Assembly (NCBI GenBank): GCA_965247265.1
Contig: OZ252002.1
Location: 930,001 to 994,000 of the forward strand
Reading direction: 5' to 3'
DNA from: G965247265 sp965247265
Lineage (GTDB): Bacteria; Pseudomonadota; Gammaproteobacteria; UBA4575
DNA length: 64,000 bases
Shown here: positions 1 to 9,405 of the stretch, one piece after another
Layout: every line of letters starts with the position of its first letter
Position numbering within the stretch: the stretch's first letter is position 1
Program-made: the position numbers and the translations under genes
Notes under the pieces: generated by a model
The model's input: only the letters and a program-made list of their open reading frames with translations
Database searches by the model: none
Told to the model about the DNA's origin: nothing

Positions 1-816
1 ATCAAATTCAATTTGATCGGCACCATGATAAACCAGAAAAGCGCGTCCTTTTGCTCTAGCTATCATGATAATTCCAAGATCTTGAGCGAGCTCCAAACCC
101 ATTTGCGTGATTCCTGAGCGTGATAGCAGCACAGGGATACCCATATGTGCTGACTTCATTACCATTTCTGATGTCAGACGCCCTGTTGTATAAAAGATTT
201 TATCACCGCCTGACTCATTTTCGAGCCACATCCAACCCGAAATAGCATCTGCAGCATTATGTCTGCCCACATCTTCAACAAATTTTAGAATTTCATTTTC
301 AATGCACAGCGCGCATCCATGTACTGCGCCAGCTTGTTTGTAAATTTCATTAAATTTTGTGATTTCAGCCAGCAGCTCATAAAGCATGGATTGCTTAATG
401 GTTACTTTAGGAAGCTTTGCATCATAAAGTTTATCGAGTGTGCAACTAAATACTGTGCCTTGTCCACAGCCTGATGTAACCGTCCTATTTTTGAGTTTTT
501 CTTCCCAGTCAATAATTTCTTTATCGGCTTTAGTAACAATTTTTACAACTTCTTTATCCCAATTAACATATACCGATTCAATATCGTTAATATCTTCAAG
601 TAAACGTTGATTGCGCAAATATCCAAGTGCTAATTCTTCTGGATGCGTGCCTAATGTCATTAATGTAACAACTTCTCGATCATTTACTTTTAATGTAAGT
701 GGAGATTCGCCTGCAATATGTACGTCACGTTGATCATTGAATTGATTAACAGCAATTACTGCATGCGTGGGTTTAAGACCTTCTCGTGATAATTTAGGTC
801 TATAACTACTGCTCAC
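1..816 (-). CDS. fdhD: FdhD-type formate dehydrogenase sulfurtransferase (3' end cut by window)
   Basis: FdhD passes sulfur from IscS to the molybdenum cofactor of formate dehydrogenases in the cytoplasm. I translated this partial gene by hand: it opens with GTG (MSSSYRPKLSREG) and runs 272 codons to the window edge, close to the usual length of about 270-280. Family landmarks are TVTSGCGQG near residue 110, the AGAVHGCALC region and VEDVGRHNAADAISG. The first cysteine of the usual CxxC sulfur-transfer motif is present, but the second position is glycine (CGQG), a variant form. It starts 4 bp after the radA stop on the same strand, so it is probably cotranscribed. No formate dehydrogenase subunit is in the window. 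Confidence 0.9.
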   Translation of the reverse strand, partial: MSSSYRPKLSREGLKPTHAVIAVNQFNDQRDVHIAGESPLTLKVNDREVVTLMTLGTHPEELALGYLRNQRLLEDINDIESVYVNWDKEVVKIVTKADKEIIDWEEKLKNRTVTSGCGQGTVFSCTLDKLYDAKLPKVTIKQSMLYELLAEITKFNEIYKQAGAVHGCALCIENEILKFVEDVGRHNAADAISGWMWLENESGGDKIFYTTGRLTSEMVMKSAHMGIPVLLSRSGITQMGLELAQDLGIIMIARAKGRAFLVYHGADQIEFD

Positions 817-820
817 AAAA

Positions 821-2173
821 TTAACCTATTTTTTCAATTGCTTGACTGAGGCGCTCTACTGCGATGGTATCAATTCCATCTATACTGAATTTAGGTAAAT
901 TAGCTTTGGGAATTATGGCTTTGGTGAAGCCATGTTCTTTCGCTTCTTTTAAACGGCTTAAACCATTGTAAACCGGCCGAATTTCGCCAGTTAACCCAAC
1001 TTCTCCAAATACTACAATATTGCGATCTAGGCTTTGGTCTCGAAAGCTAGAATACGCGGCTAACAAAATGGCAAGGTCAGCCCCTGTTTCCTTTAATTGA
1101 ACACCGCCTACAATATTCACAAACACATCTTTATCGTATATGGCCACGCCACCATGTCGGTGCAGTATGGCTAGCAACATCGTTAATCGGTTTTGATCTA
1201 TGCCAATGGAAACTCTTTTAGGATGTCCCGCAGGTGTGTCATCCACTAATGTTTGTACTTCAAGCAATAGCGGGCGCGTGGCTTCACACGTTACTGTAAT
1301 GACACTTCCAGGGGCTTTATCACTGCGTTGCGATAAAAAGATTGCAGATGGGTTTTTTACACCTTTCAATCCTGTGTCTTGCATAACAAACACGCCTAAC
1401 TCATTGACTGCGCCAAATCTGTTTTTCACTGCTCGTAATACACGATAACGTCCTCCCTCATCACCTTCAAAATATAAAACGGTGTCTACTACATGCTCGA
1501 GCACCCGTGGGCCTGCAATGGAGCCATCTTTTGTGACATGACCCACAACAAATACTGAGGTATTAGTTTGTTTTGCAAATTGTGTTATCTGATTGGCGCA
1601 CTCTCTTACTTGTGTAATAGAACCTGCCGCTGAGGGTGTTTTTTCTGAAGACAATGTTTGAATAGAGTCTATAACCACAATGTTTGGTCGTTCGCGCATT
1701 GCATTAGCAAGAATTTCTTCAAGATGCGTAGACGCAAAAACGCGCAGTGTTGAATCTTTATAGCCAAGGCGTTCAGCACGTAGTGCCACTTGTTGTAATG
1801 ATTCTTCACCTGTCACGTATAAAACACGTTCTTTCTCCAAGGCACAAAGCACTTGCAGTAATAATGTGGATTTACCAATTCCAGGGTTACCGCCCACTAG
1901 GATTACAGAGCCTGTAACAATACCGCCTCCAAGCACACGGTCTAATTCCGCAAGTGGAGTTTGAATTCGATCTTGTGACTCGAACGCAATATCATTTAAA
2001 GATTGAATCTCGATGGCGGGTCCAGCGTGTGCAAACGAGCTAACTTTGTGTTCTTTGAAGACAGCTGCTTGTCTTTCAATAGTGTTCCAAGCATGACATT
2101 CAGGGCACTGACCCACCCACTTGGAAAAAAGTGCAGAACATTCTGTACACACATAGCTTAAATCTTTTGCCAT
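821..2173 (-). CDS. radA: DNA repair protein RadA
   Basis: RadA is a RecA-like ATPase (DnaB-type helicase activity in characterised members) that processes recombination intermediates. The order is a C4 zinc finger (Cys 9, 12, 23, 26), Walker A GGNPGIGKST at about 94-103, a KNRFG RadA motif near 250 and a C-terminal Lon-protease-like domain. An upstream GTG at 2194 is in frame, but homologues begin MAK followed closely by the zinc finger, so I chose the ATG at 2173, giving 450 aa. fdhD follows 4 bp downstream. Confidence 0.95.
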   Translation of the reverse strand: MAKDLSYVCTECSALFSKWVGQCPECHAWNTIERQAAVFKEHKVSSFAHAGPAIEIQSLNDIAFESQDRIQTPLAELDRVLGGGIVTGSVILVGGNPGIGKSTLLLQVLCALEKERVLYVTGEESLQQVALRAERLGYKDSTLRVFASTHLEEILANAMRERPNIVVIDSIQTLSSEKTPSAAGSITQVRECANQITQFAKQTNTSVFVVGHVTKDGSIAGPRVLEHVVDTVLYFEGDEGGRYRVLRAVKNRFGAVNELGVFVMQDTGLKGVKNPSAIFLSQRSDKAPGSVITVTCEATRPLLLEVQTLVDDTPAGHPKRVSIGIDQNRLTMLLAILHRHGGVAIYDKDVFVNIVGGVQLKETGADLAILLAAYSSFRDQSLDRNIVVFGEVGLTGEIRPVYNGLSRLKEAKEHGFTKAIIPKANLPKFSIDGIDTIAVERLSQAIEKIG

Positions 2174-2227
2174 GCGGATATTGTACTCGATCACACGATG
2201 GACTTGAGTTACCTAATTGGGGAATTG

Positions 2228-3505
2228 TTAGGCAACTTCCTCGTGTTGGGGTAGCCGTGGACGAATGCGCGCAGTGCGCACAGCATTGTTGTGAATTTGG
2301 ACGACTTCGATAGGATAGCCATCAATTAACACACTGGTGCCTGGCTCTGGAATTGATTCCATATGTTCCAAAATCAAACCATTAATAGTTTTAGGCCCAT
2401 TATCGTGAAGTTTCCATTCCAATGCTTTATTAATTTCGCGTACATGTGCACTCCCGTCGACAACGTAAGTACCGTCTTCCTGAGGATGTATCTCTACATC
2501 ATAAGTACCAGGATCATTTGTAAATTCTCCGACAATCTCTTCAAGTAAGTCTTCTAATGTAACCAAACCTTGTATGTCTCCAAACTCATCCACTACTAAA
2601 CTAAAGCGACGTTTTTTATTTTGAAATTCAAACAATAAATTTTTTAAGTTAGTGCCCTCTGGCGTAAAATATGGTTCGCGTAATGCGTGTTCTAAATCTT
2701 CAGGCTCAAGGTCTTTATACAGGATGCTTAGTAGTAGTTTGCGTAAGTGTAAAAATCCAACCACATTATCTATGTCACCACGATATACTGGGATTCTGGT
2801 ATAAGATATATTTTTAAATTGTGTAACGATATCTTCCCAATCGTTATCTAAATCAATCCCTACAATTTCATTTTTAGGTATCATAATATCTTCCGCAGAT
2901 ATTTTTTCTAAATCTAAAACACCTAACAACATTTGTTGATGTTCACTAGATATTGAAGTGCCTTCATCGCGTACCACAGTTCGAAGCTCCTCATGTGTTA
3001 ACGGTGCGAGAGCATTTTCTTTAACGTCAATTCCAAAAATACGCAGCAGCGTGTTCGCAAATAGATTAACAGTCCAAACCACAGGGTATGCAATTGAAAG
3101 TAATGGCACATAAATAATGGCTGCTGGTAATGCAAATTTCTCTGCATGCAATGCTGCAAGGGTTTTAGGTGTGAGCTCTGCAAAGATCAAAATTGCAAAT
3201 ATTAAAATGAACGTTGCTATTGCAATGCCTACATCTCCATGCAACCGGAAGCCAATGTATGCTGATAATTGTGCAATTAGAATGTTTACAACATTATTGC
3301 CGAGTAAAATAAGCCCAATTAAACGATCAGGTTTCTCAAGCAATTTTTGTGCTTGTGTTGCGCCACGGTGACCAGTTTTGACAAGATGTCGCAACCGATA
3401 GCGGTTGAGCGCCATGAGTGCTGTTTCTGAACCAGAAAAAAACGCGGAAAGAAAAAATAAATTGAGCAACACTATGAATAGCGTGCCTATCGAATACTCG
3501 TCCAA
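2228..3505 (-). CDS. yfjD: HlyC/CorC-family (CNNM plus CBS) transporter, YfjD-like
   Basis: This is an inner-membrane protein of the CNNM/CorC family, associated with magnesium or cobalt efflux. The N-terminal half (about residues 5-180) holds the DUF21/CNNM membrane domain with FFSGSETALMALN and a conserved proline helix (FAELTPKTLAAL). Two CBS domains follow at about 200-330 (EDIMIPKNEIVGID, VVDEFGDIQGLVTLEDL), then a CorC_HlyC C-terminal domain. The start is TTG at 3505. It lies 60 bp downstream of ypjD on the same strand, the same pair found beside ffh in E. coli. The ion is not deducible from sequence. Confidence 0.88.
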   Translation of the reverse strand: MDEYSIGTLFIVLLNLFFLSAFFSGSETALMALNRYRLRHLVKTGHRGATQAQKLLEKPDRLIGLILLGNNVVNILIAQLSAYIGFRLHGDVGIAIATFILIFAILIFAELTPKTLAALHAEKFALPAAIIYVPLLSIAYPVVWTVNLFANTLLRIFGIDVKENALAPLTHEELRTVVRDEGTSISSEHQQMLLGVLDLEKISAEDIMIPKNEIVGIDLDNDWEDIVTQFKNISYTRIPVYRGDIDNVVGFLHLRKLLLSILYKDLEPEDLEHALREPYFTPEGTNLKNLLFEFQNKKRRFSLVVDEFGDIQGLVTLEDLLEEIVGEFTNDPGTYDVEIHPQEDGTYVVDGSAHVREINKALEWKLHDNGPKTINGLILEHMESIPEPGTSVLIDGYPIEVVQIHNNAVRTARIRPRLPQHEEVA

Positions 3506-3565
3506 GGTCTATGCGACCCTCCAGCAATAAACATGCACACATTAACTGCCCGGCAGGGCAATTTG

Positions 3566-4393
3566 TCAAGTGACAGGGATGGTGGTTACCCTATGCAGTA
3601 TTAATTCTTGGACAAATTTACTGCCTAGGTAGGCCAAGATTAGGAATCCAAAGCCGCCAAGTGTCCAATTCATGGCCTTACGTCCACGCCAACCAAATTG
3701 CCATTTGCCCCAAAGTAGTAAGGCGAATAAAAGCCAAGCCAGCATGGAGAGTATGGTTTTATGTGCAAGGTGCTGTTCGAACATATTTTCTAAAAAAATA
3801 AAGCCGCTTACTAAGGCGACGGTTAATAATAGAAACCCTACGGTTATTGTTTGAAATAAAAATTTTTCTGTGTCATGTAGAGGCGGCAAGGCGCGTGTTA
3901 TTCCGCTTAAATCATGCTTACGTAAATGTTGGTCTTGAGTAAATAACAATATAGATTGCAATGCAGAAATGGTTAAAACACTAAACGCAAATAGCGAGGC
4001 AACGATATGAAGTTGTAAGCCACGTAAATTAGAACCGGATGCAGCAATTTCTGGTTTTAGAATGGTTAATGTAATTCCAGCGATGACAATAGGCAAAATA
4101 AACAGGCCTAAAAATTCTCGATTTTTTGTAAATGATAAAATTAGAATAAGAGTGGAAATTATAAAAAGTACAATTGAAATTGCATTGTAAAAAGTTAGAT
4201 TCAACCCATGAGCAGTAAATGTTTGTGGATATAAATGGATGGCATGTAATGCACAAGCAATGCACCAAAATATTAGCATCAAGCCACGTTTGTTCGTATG
4301 TTCGCCTTCTGAGATTTGATGTGTTCGCCACATGATCAGAGCAAATGTAAGGCCGTAAAATAAAATTGTGCTGTACTTTATGATGTTTGACAT
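3566..4393 (-). CDS. ypjD: CcsA/CcmC-like membrane protein YpjD
   Basis: This 275-aa polytopic protein belongs to the cytochrome c assembly (CcsA/CcmC-like) superfamily. About eight hydrophobic helices are visible. Histidines expected for heme contact are present, for example in RGLQLHIVASLFAF and the EQHLAHKTILSMLAW helix pair. It is divergent from the MBL gene and close to ffh, matching the gammaproteobacterial ypjD position. Its precise function is not established in the family, and a direct role in cytochrome c maturation is only suggested by homology. Confidence 0.82.
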   Translation of the reverse strand: MSNIIKYSTILFYGLTFALIMWRTHQISEGEHTNKRGLMLIFWCIACALHAIHLYPQTFTAHGLNLTFYNAISIVLFIISTLILILSFTKNREFLGLFILPIVIAGITLTILKPEIAASGSNLRGLQLHIVASLFAFSVLTISALQSILLFTQDQHLRKHDLSGITRALPPLHDTEKFLFQTITVGFLLLTVALVSGFIFLENMFEQHLAHKTILSMLAWLLFALLLWGKWQFGWRGRKAMNWTLGGFGFLILAYLGSKFVQELILHRVTTIPVT

Positions 4394-4561
4394 TCTCAGG
4401 TAATAATTTGGATATATTAGGCGATTTACGTCACATGAAATTCTTGAGCCAGTTCAGCTAACCTCTTTTCAGGTCTCAATCTACAAGTGAAGTGGGATAG
4501 GTTAGTCATTTCTTCAATTTTGCCAATGATAACATTAATTGATTTTTAAAAATTATTAACT

Positions 4562-5329
4562 ATGAAACTACGTGTCCTAGGGTGTAGTGGCGGCATTGGG
4601 CTGGGCCTCGAAACCACATCATTTTTATTAGATGACTCTGTACTCATCGATTGTGGCACTGGTTTGGGTGAGCTTTCATTGGATGAAATGTCTAAGCTTC
4701 AGCATATATTTATCACACACAGCCATTTAGACCATATTGCAATGCTGCCAATGTTGTTAGATACCATCTACGATCATCTGGTGCAACGACCAATAACGCT
4801 GCACTGTAAACAAGAAACATTTGACGTTTTGTCAAAATATATTTTTAACTGGGATGTGTGGTCAAACTTCTTTGAACTTCCAGATACAAAGACCCCTGTC
4901 ATCATACATGAGGCTATGCAACCTGGTGACTGGATTGAATTTCAGGACAAAGTAATAAAAATGGTAGAGGTAAATCATGTAGTACCTGCATCGGCCTATA
5001 TCATTAATTATGGCAAGGCTTCTATCGCATTTAGCGGCGATACATTTACAAATGATACGTTTTGGAATGCATTGAATGAAGAGACCAATGTCGATGCTAT
5101 CATCGTAGAGTGTGGATTTAGAAATCAAGATGAAAATTTAGGCCGCAACGCTAAGCATTATTATCCAAATGCGGTGGCTGAAGATCTTGCAAAATTAAAA
5201 CATCAGCCAAATGTGTATATTTCCCATCTGCAGCCTGGTAATGAAGAAGAAATTATCCAACAGCTAAAATCAGCAATTTCTGACTTTGCAATACATCGCC
5301 TGTCGAGTGGCGACGTAGTTTTGTTATAA
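4562..5329 (+). CDS. MBL-fold metallohydrolase, class II cyclic-nucleotide phosphodiesterase-like
   Basis: The 255-aa protein has the complete metallo-beta-lactamase signature: an N-terminal strand MKLRVLGCSGGIG, the metal motif THSHLDH (about 58-64), a second histidine in EVNHVVPASAY, the SGDT aspartate in the middle and a C-terminal ISHLQPG histidine. The overall pattern resembles class II 3',5'-cAMP phosphodiesterases rather than tRNase Z or glyoxalase II. The gene stands alone, divergent from ypjD and 66 bp before ffh. No Shine-Dalgarno sequence is obvious. The substrate assignment is inference. Confidence 0.75.
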   Translation: MKLRVLGCSGGIGLGLETTSFLLDDSVLIDCGTGLGELSLDEMSKLQHIFITHSHLDHIAMLPMLLDTIYDHLVQRPITLHCKQETFDVLSKYIFNWDVWSNFFELPDTKTPVIIHEAMQPGDWIEFQDKVIKMVEVNHVVPASAYIINYGKASIAFSGDTFTNDTFWNALNEETNVDAIIVECGFRNQDENLGRNAKHYYPNAVAEDLAKLKHQPNVYISHLQPGNEEEIIQQLKSAISDFAIHRLSSGDVVLL

Positions 5330-5395
5330 TTACGGTTTATTTATACAGCATTAACTAATGCAACATGCCTGACGCATTTCAGGTAGAGTGATTTT

Positions 5396-6754
5396 ATGTT
5401 CGATAATTTATCCAATCGCCTTTCAGGTACGGTTAAAAAGCTACGTGGGCAGGCGCGCCTTACTGAAGAAAATATTCAAGAAACGCTGCGCGATGTACGA
5501 ATGGCAATGCTCGAAGCTGATGTGGCGTTACCGGTTGTACGTGAATTCATTGACAACGTTAAAAACAAGGCACTTGGACAAGAGGTTTTACAAAGCCTGT
5601 CTCCAGGGCAATCATTTATAAAAATAGTAAATGATGAACTTGTGCATCTCATGGGCGATGCCAATGAGCCATTAACGCTAGCGGCGCAACCCCCGATTGT
5701 AATTTTAATTGCAGGTTTGCAGGGGTCTGGTAAGACAACAAGCATCGCAAAACTTTCAAAATGGCTCATTGAACAACAGAAAAAAACAGTTTCAGTTGTA
5801 AGTTGTGACGTTTATCGGCCTGCGGCAATCCAACAGCTGCAAACGTTAGCGAAAGATGTTGGTGCAGAATTTATTCCAAGTGAACACACCCAAGCTCCGG
5901 TTGATATTGCATTACGAGCAGTAGGACAGGCTAAAACACAGTTCAAAGATGTCTTGCTTGTTGATACTGCAGGTCGTTTACACATCGATGATGAAATGAT
6001 GCAAGAAATTATTGCCTTGCATGATGCCGTGCAACCCTCAGAAACCTTATTTGTAGTCGATAGCATGAGCGGCCAGGATGCAGCCAAATCAGCGCAAGCA
6101 TTTAATGATGCATTGCCTCTTACTGGTGTCATTCTCACGAAAACAGATGGTGATGCGCGTGGCGGAGCCGCATTATCGGTGCGGCAGATCACCGGTAAGC
6201 CCATTAAATTTATTGGTACTGGTGAAAAAACGACAGCTTTAGAACTCTTTCATCCTGATCAGATTGCATCACGCATTTTGGGTATGGGTGATGTTGTAAC
6301 GTTGGTTGAAGAAGTTGAGCAAAAAGTAGATCAGGACAAAGCACAAAAGCTTGCAAGAAAGATCAAAAAAGGGAAATCATTTAACTTAGTAGATTTAAAA
6401 TCTCAATTAGAGCAAATGATGAATATGGGCGGGCTCGCAGGATTAATGGATAAAATTCCAGGTGCTGCAGGGTTGCCAAAAAATGCTCAAGCGCTAGGCG
6501 ACGATAAATCATTGCATCGCATGATCGCCATGATAGATTCGATGACACCGCATGAACGACGTTTTCCTGATGTAATTAAAAATACACGCAAGCGCAGAAT
6601 TGCAGCGGGATCAGGCACACAGGTGCAAGATGTAAATCGTTTGTTAAAACAGCATTTGCAAATGAAGAAGATGATGAAGAAATTCTCTAAAAAAGGCGGA
6701 ATGCAACGCATGATGCAGTCCATGCAAGGTAGAATGCCACCTGGGCTAGGATAA
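5396..6754 (+). CDS. ffh: Signal recognition particle GTPase Ffh
   Basis: Ffh binds 4.5S RNA and signal sequences and docks with FtsY to target membrane proteins. At 452 aa it is the usual length. The N domain comes first, then the GTPase P-loop GLQGSGKT at about 107-114, DTAGR near 190, TKTDGDARGG near 250 and a methionine-rich M domain from about 330 (MMNMGGLAGLMDKIPG, then KKMMKKFSKKGGMQRMMQ). It precedes rpsP by 119 bp, the conserved order in gammaproteobacteria. Confidence 0.98.
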   Translation: MFDNLSNRLSGTVKKLRGQARLTEENIQETLRDVRMAMLEADVALPVVREFIDNVKNKALGQEVLQSLSPGQSFIKIVNDELVHLMGDANEPLTLAAQPPIVILIAGLQGSGKTTSIAKLSKWLIEQQKKTVSVVSCDVYRPAAIQQLQTLAKDVGAEFIPSEHTQAPVDIALRAVGQAKTQFKDVLLVDTAGRLHIDDEMMQEIIALHDAVQPSETLFVVDSMSGQDAAKSAQAFNDALPLTGVILTKTDGDARGGAALSVRQITGKPIKFIGTGEKTTALELFHPDQIASRILGMGDVVTLVEEVEQKVDQDKAQKLARKIKKGKSFNLVDLKSQLEQMMNMGGLAGLMDKIPGAAGLPKNAQALGDDKSLHRMIAMIDSMTPHERRFPDVIKNTRKRRIAAGSGTQVQDVNRLLKQHLQMKKMMKKFSKKGGMQRMMQSMQGRMPPGLG

Positions 6755-6873
6755 GGAATATATTCAATAGTATTATAGGGTATTCATCTATTTCAGCTTT
6801 ATTTTCAGTTGAATTTGCGTACAATGCCGGCTCGATTTAGCTTCAAATAGTATTAATAATAAAATTTATTTTC

Positions 6874-7125
6874 ATGGTAACGATTCGATTAGCAAGAGGT
6901 GGAGCCAAAAAGCGTCCCTTCTACCACATAGTAGTCACTGATTCTCGAAAACGTAGAGACAGTGGTTATATAGAGCGTCTAGGCTATTTCAACCCTGTGG
7001 CAAAAGGCCAAGAAATACGCTTTTTTGTAGAAATGGAACGCTATAACCATTGGCTTGGCCATGGAGCCCAACCTTCCGAACGTGTATCAGGTCTAATTAA
7101 GCAACATCTCAAGCAAGCCGCTTAA
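6874..7125 (+). CDS. rpsP: 30S ribosomal protein S16
   Basis: This 83-aa S16 protein is an assembly factor and structural protein of the 30S body. The family start MVTIRLARGGAKKRPFYHIV is clear, and the length is typical. It is the first gene of the rpsP-rimM-trmD-rplS operon, with 13 bp to rimM. The 119-bp gap from ffh is the likely promoter region. A TACAAT hexamer lies at 6820-6825, but I see no convincing -35 for it. No Shine-Dalgarno sequence is visible before the ATG. Confidence 0.97.
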   Translation: MVTIRLARGGAKKRPFYHIVVTDSRKRRDSGYIERLGYFNPVAKGQEIRFFVEMERYNHWLGHGAQPSERVSGLIKQHLKQAA

Positions 7126-7138
7126 TAAGGGCCCAGTC

Positions 7139-7654
7139 TTGGGCCAACCCTCTTTCATTCAAGTCGGTTATATTCAAGGTGTCTTTGGTATTAAAGGGTG
7201 GCTTAAGGCCTTTTCATATTGTCGACCCAAAGAGCAAATATTTGATTATCTTTCGTGGCAGTTACGTTTTGATAATAATGAAAAGCTCTATCAATTCGAG
7301 CAAGGAAAACAGCACGGCTCAAGTATCATTGTCAAACTAGCCGGTACAGAGACTCGAACGGAGGCAGAATACCTGAAACGAGCATCTATTTGGGTGCCCA
7401 TTTCAGCATTAGCAAAACTCTCAGAGGATGAATTTTATTGGTATCAGTTAATTGGCTTACAGGTTGAAAATATTAACGGCCAACGTCTTGGTAACGTAGA
7501 ACGTTTAATGGAAACGGGTGCGAATGATGTGGTTGTGGTTGCGAATCATACAGATCAACAGCAACTCTTAATTCCCTATGTCAGGGGTGAGGTTGTAATA
7601 GAAATTAATCTTGATCAAAATTTAATGATCGTTGATTGGCACATTGATTATTAA
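7139..7654 (+). CDS. rimM: Ribosome maturation factor RimM
   Basis: RimM binds S19 and helps mature the 30S head. The 171-aa product has the N-terminal RimM barrel (IQVGYIQGVFGIKGWLKAFS) and the C-terminal PRC-barrel half (YWYQLIGLQVENINGQRLG, then GANDVVVV and LIPYV). The start is TTG at 7139, preceded by AAGGGCCC. It is the second gene of the ribosomal operon, and its stop lies 16 bp before the trmD start. Confidence 0.95.
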   Translation: MGQPSFIQVGYIQGVFGIKGWLKAFSYCRPKEQIFDYLSWQLRFDNNEKLYQFEQGKQHGSSIIVKLAGTETRTEAEYLKRASIWVPISALAKLSEDEFYWYQLIGLQVENINGQRLGNVERLMETGANDVVVVANHTDQQQLLIPYVRGEVVIEINLDQNLMIVDWHIDY

Positions 7655-7670
7655 ATTGCAGGTATCACAA

Positions 7671-8408
7671 ATGCAATTTCATATTATTACTTTATTTCCT
7701 GAGATGGTCATCAACCTGTCAAAATTCGGGGTAGTTGGTCGCGCCATTAAAAATAATATTGTCTCAATAAACACTCAAAATCCGCGAGATTTCTCAACAG
7801 ATCGTCATCGCAGAGTGGATGATCGTCCTTATGGGGGAGGTCCCGGTATGGTGCTGCAGTATGAGCCATTGCAAAAGGCTATACATGCTGCACGTCAAAA
7901 CGCTGAAAATAGTCATGTGGTGTGTCTATCAGCTCAAGGAAAGCCATTTCAACATGCAGACGTGGATAGGTTGGGCGACTATGTAAATTTGGTGCTTGTA
8001 GCAGGTCGCTATGAAGGTATCGATGAAAGACTCATGAATAGCGAGATTGATGAAGAAATTTCGATGGGTGATTTCGTTGTCAGTGGAGGGGAATTACCCG
8101 CGATGATGATGATAGATGCATTAGTACGGCACATTCCGGGTGTATTAGGTCATGAAGAATCGGCATTACGTGATTCCTTTGTTGACGGACTGCTCGATTG
8201 CCCGCATTATACGCGCCCTGAAAGCATTGACGGCCATGGCGTGCCGGAGGTTTTACTGCAGGGTAACCATCAAGCTATTGAGCGATGGCAAATGAAAGAA
8301 TCACTAGGTCGAACCTACTTGCGAAGACCAGATTTAATCGCAAAATTAAATTTAAGTGATGAGCAACAGGCTTTGCTTACAGAATATTTAGATGAGCAAC
8401 AAAATTGA
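7671..8408 (+). CDS. trmD: tRNA (guanine-N1)-methyltransferase TrmD
   Basis: TrmD methylates G37 of tRNAs with S-adenosylmethionine, preventing frameshifting. SPOUT trefoil-knot motifs are visible: LVAGRYEGIDERLM and SMGDFVVSGGELPAMMMIDA. The open frame begins upstream, inside rimM, but MQFHIITLFPEM matches the family N-terminus. I therefore start at the ATG at 7671, preceded by GCAGGT, giving 245 aa. Third gene of the operon. Confidence 0.96.
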   Translation: MQFHIITLFPEMVINLSKFGVVGRAIKNNIVSINTQNPRDFSTDRHRRVDDRPYGGGPGMVLQYEPLQKAIHAARQNAENSHVVCLSAQGKPFQHADVDRLGDYVNLVLVAGRYEGIDERLMNSEIDEEISMGDFVVSGGELPAMMMIDALVRHIPGVLGHEESALRDSFVDGLLDCPHYTRPESIDGHGVPEVLLQGNHQAIERWQMKESLGRTYLRRPDLIAKLNLSDEQQALLTEYLDEQQN

Positions 8409-8426
8409 TTTAGAAAGAGCATGATA

Positions 8427-8771
8427 ATGGCAAATATAATTCAAGAACTAGACCAGCAGCAGCTAAAAAAGGATCTTCCAGACTATAGTATCGGTGACAC
8501 GGTGGTTGTTCAGGTAAAGGTTAAAGAAGGTAATCGTCAGCGGTTGCAAGCATTTGAAGGTGTTGTGATTGCCAAGCGTAATAGAGGCCTGAATTCTGCA
8601 TTTACTGTACGTAAGATTTCTCATGGCGAAGGCGTTGAGCGTGTTTTTCAAACACATAGCCCAATGATCTCAAGTATTAAGGTAAAGCGTAAAGGAAATG
8701 TTAGACGTGCAAAGCTATATTATTTGCGCGGAAGAACTGGTAAAGCAGCACGTATTAAAGAAAAGATATAA
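8427..8771 (+). CDS. rplS: 50S ribosomal protein L19
   Basis: L19 sits at the 30S-50S interface. The 114-aa product starting MANIIQELDQQQ matches the family. An earlier in-frame ATG at 8421 would add only two residues, and GAAAGAG at 8412-8418 is spaced for the ATG at 8427. Conserved segments include GDTVVVQVKVKEGNRQRLQ and a C-terminal YYLRGRTGKAARIKE. Last gene of the rpsP operon, followed by a strong terminator. Confidence 0.97.
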   Translation: MANIIQELDQQQLKKDLPDYSIGDTVVVQVKVKEGNRQRLQAFEGVVIAKRNRGLNSAFTVRKISHGEGVERVFQTHSPMISSIKVKRKGNVRRAKLYYLRGRTGKAARIKEKI

Positions 8772-8794
8772 TTCTAATTAGTTAAAAAATTATA

Positions 8795-8827
8795 AAAACG
8801 CCTCGTTAAACGAGGCGTTTTGTTTTT
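8795..8827 (+). terminator. Rho-independent terminator of the rpsP-rplS operon
   Basis: A perfect 11-bp inverted repeat (AAAACGCCTCG / CGAGGCGTTTT) with the loop TTAAA, running into TGTTTTT, lies 23 bp after the rplS stop. The flanking A and T runs make it potentially bidirectional. Confidence 0.93.
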
Positions 8828-8881
8828 ACAGAGTACAATTGTGATGCAAATTGAATGGTCATTACAAAATAAAGTTTTCAA

Positions 8882-9358
8882 ATGAGCCAAATTATCACAG
8901 CCACACCCATCGGCAAACTAGCTATTGCTTATGAGCAAGATTATTTATTAAAAGTATTTCAAGTCGCATCAAATACTCGTACGAAAGCTAATAGAGATTA
9001 TTTTGCAAAAGAGATTCAGAGGCAGGTTAAAGCTTACTTTGCTGGGAATTTAGAAAAATTTGAAATACCGTTTTTATTTGCAGACGGTACAGACTATCAA
9101 GCACGTGTATGGGATCAAATTAGAAAAATACCTTATGGCATGACACAAACCTATGGCGAAATTGCTAAAAAAATAAAATCTGGCCCACGCGCAGTGGGAA
9201 ATGCATGCAGACGCAATCATCTTTTATTAATAGTTCCATGTCATCGGGTCGTTAGTAAATCCGGCTTGGGCGGGTTTATGGGAGATTCTGATGGCTCACT
9301 GGTAAAACGCAAGCAGTGGTTACTTAATCATGAATTAGCATATTGTCACGCTGCGTGA
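8882..9358 (+). CDS. ogt: Methylated-DNA--[protein]-cysteine S-methyltransferase
   Basis: A suicide repair enzyme that takes alkyl groups from O6-alkylguanine onto its own cysteine. The active-site motif IVPCHRVV and the preceding DNA-binding segment (IPYGMTQTYGEIA, then SGPRAVGNACRRN) are complete. At 158 aa it is an Ogt-type protein without an Ada domain. It stands alone downstream of the rplS terminator and upstream of a class I amidotransferase. Confidence 0.93.
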   Translation: MSQIITATPIGKLAIAYEQDYLLKVFQVASNTRTKANRDYFAKEIQRQVKAYFAGNLEKFEIPFLFADGTDYQARVWDQIRKIPYGMTQTYGEIAKKIKSGPRAVGNACRRNHLLLIVPCHRVVSKSGLGGFMGDSDGSLVKRKQWLLNHELAYCHAA

Positions 9359-9405
9359 TCTTTATTTTCATACCTACACAAATATTTTTTAGTAAAATTT
9401 ATAAA

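Noticed and set aside
1200..1448. Plus-strand open frame inside radA
   Set aside because: A shadow of radA in the opposite strand with no protein-like motifs. The same holds for the other antisense frames within core genes.
4464..4507. Operator formed by CTAACC / GGTTAG between ypjD and the MBL gene
   Set aside because: A 6-bp inverted match over 30 bp is expected by chance in this length, and no regulator is near.
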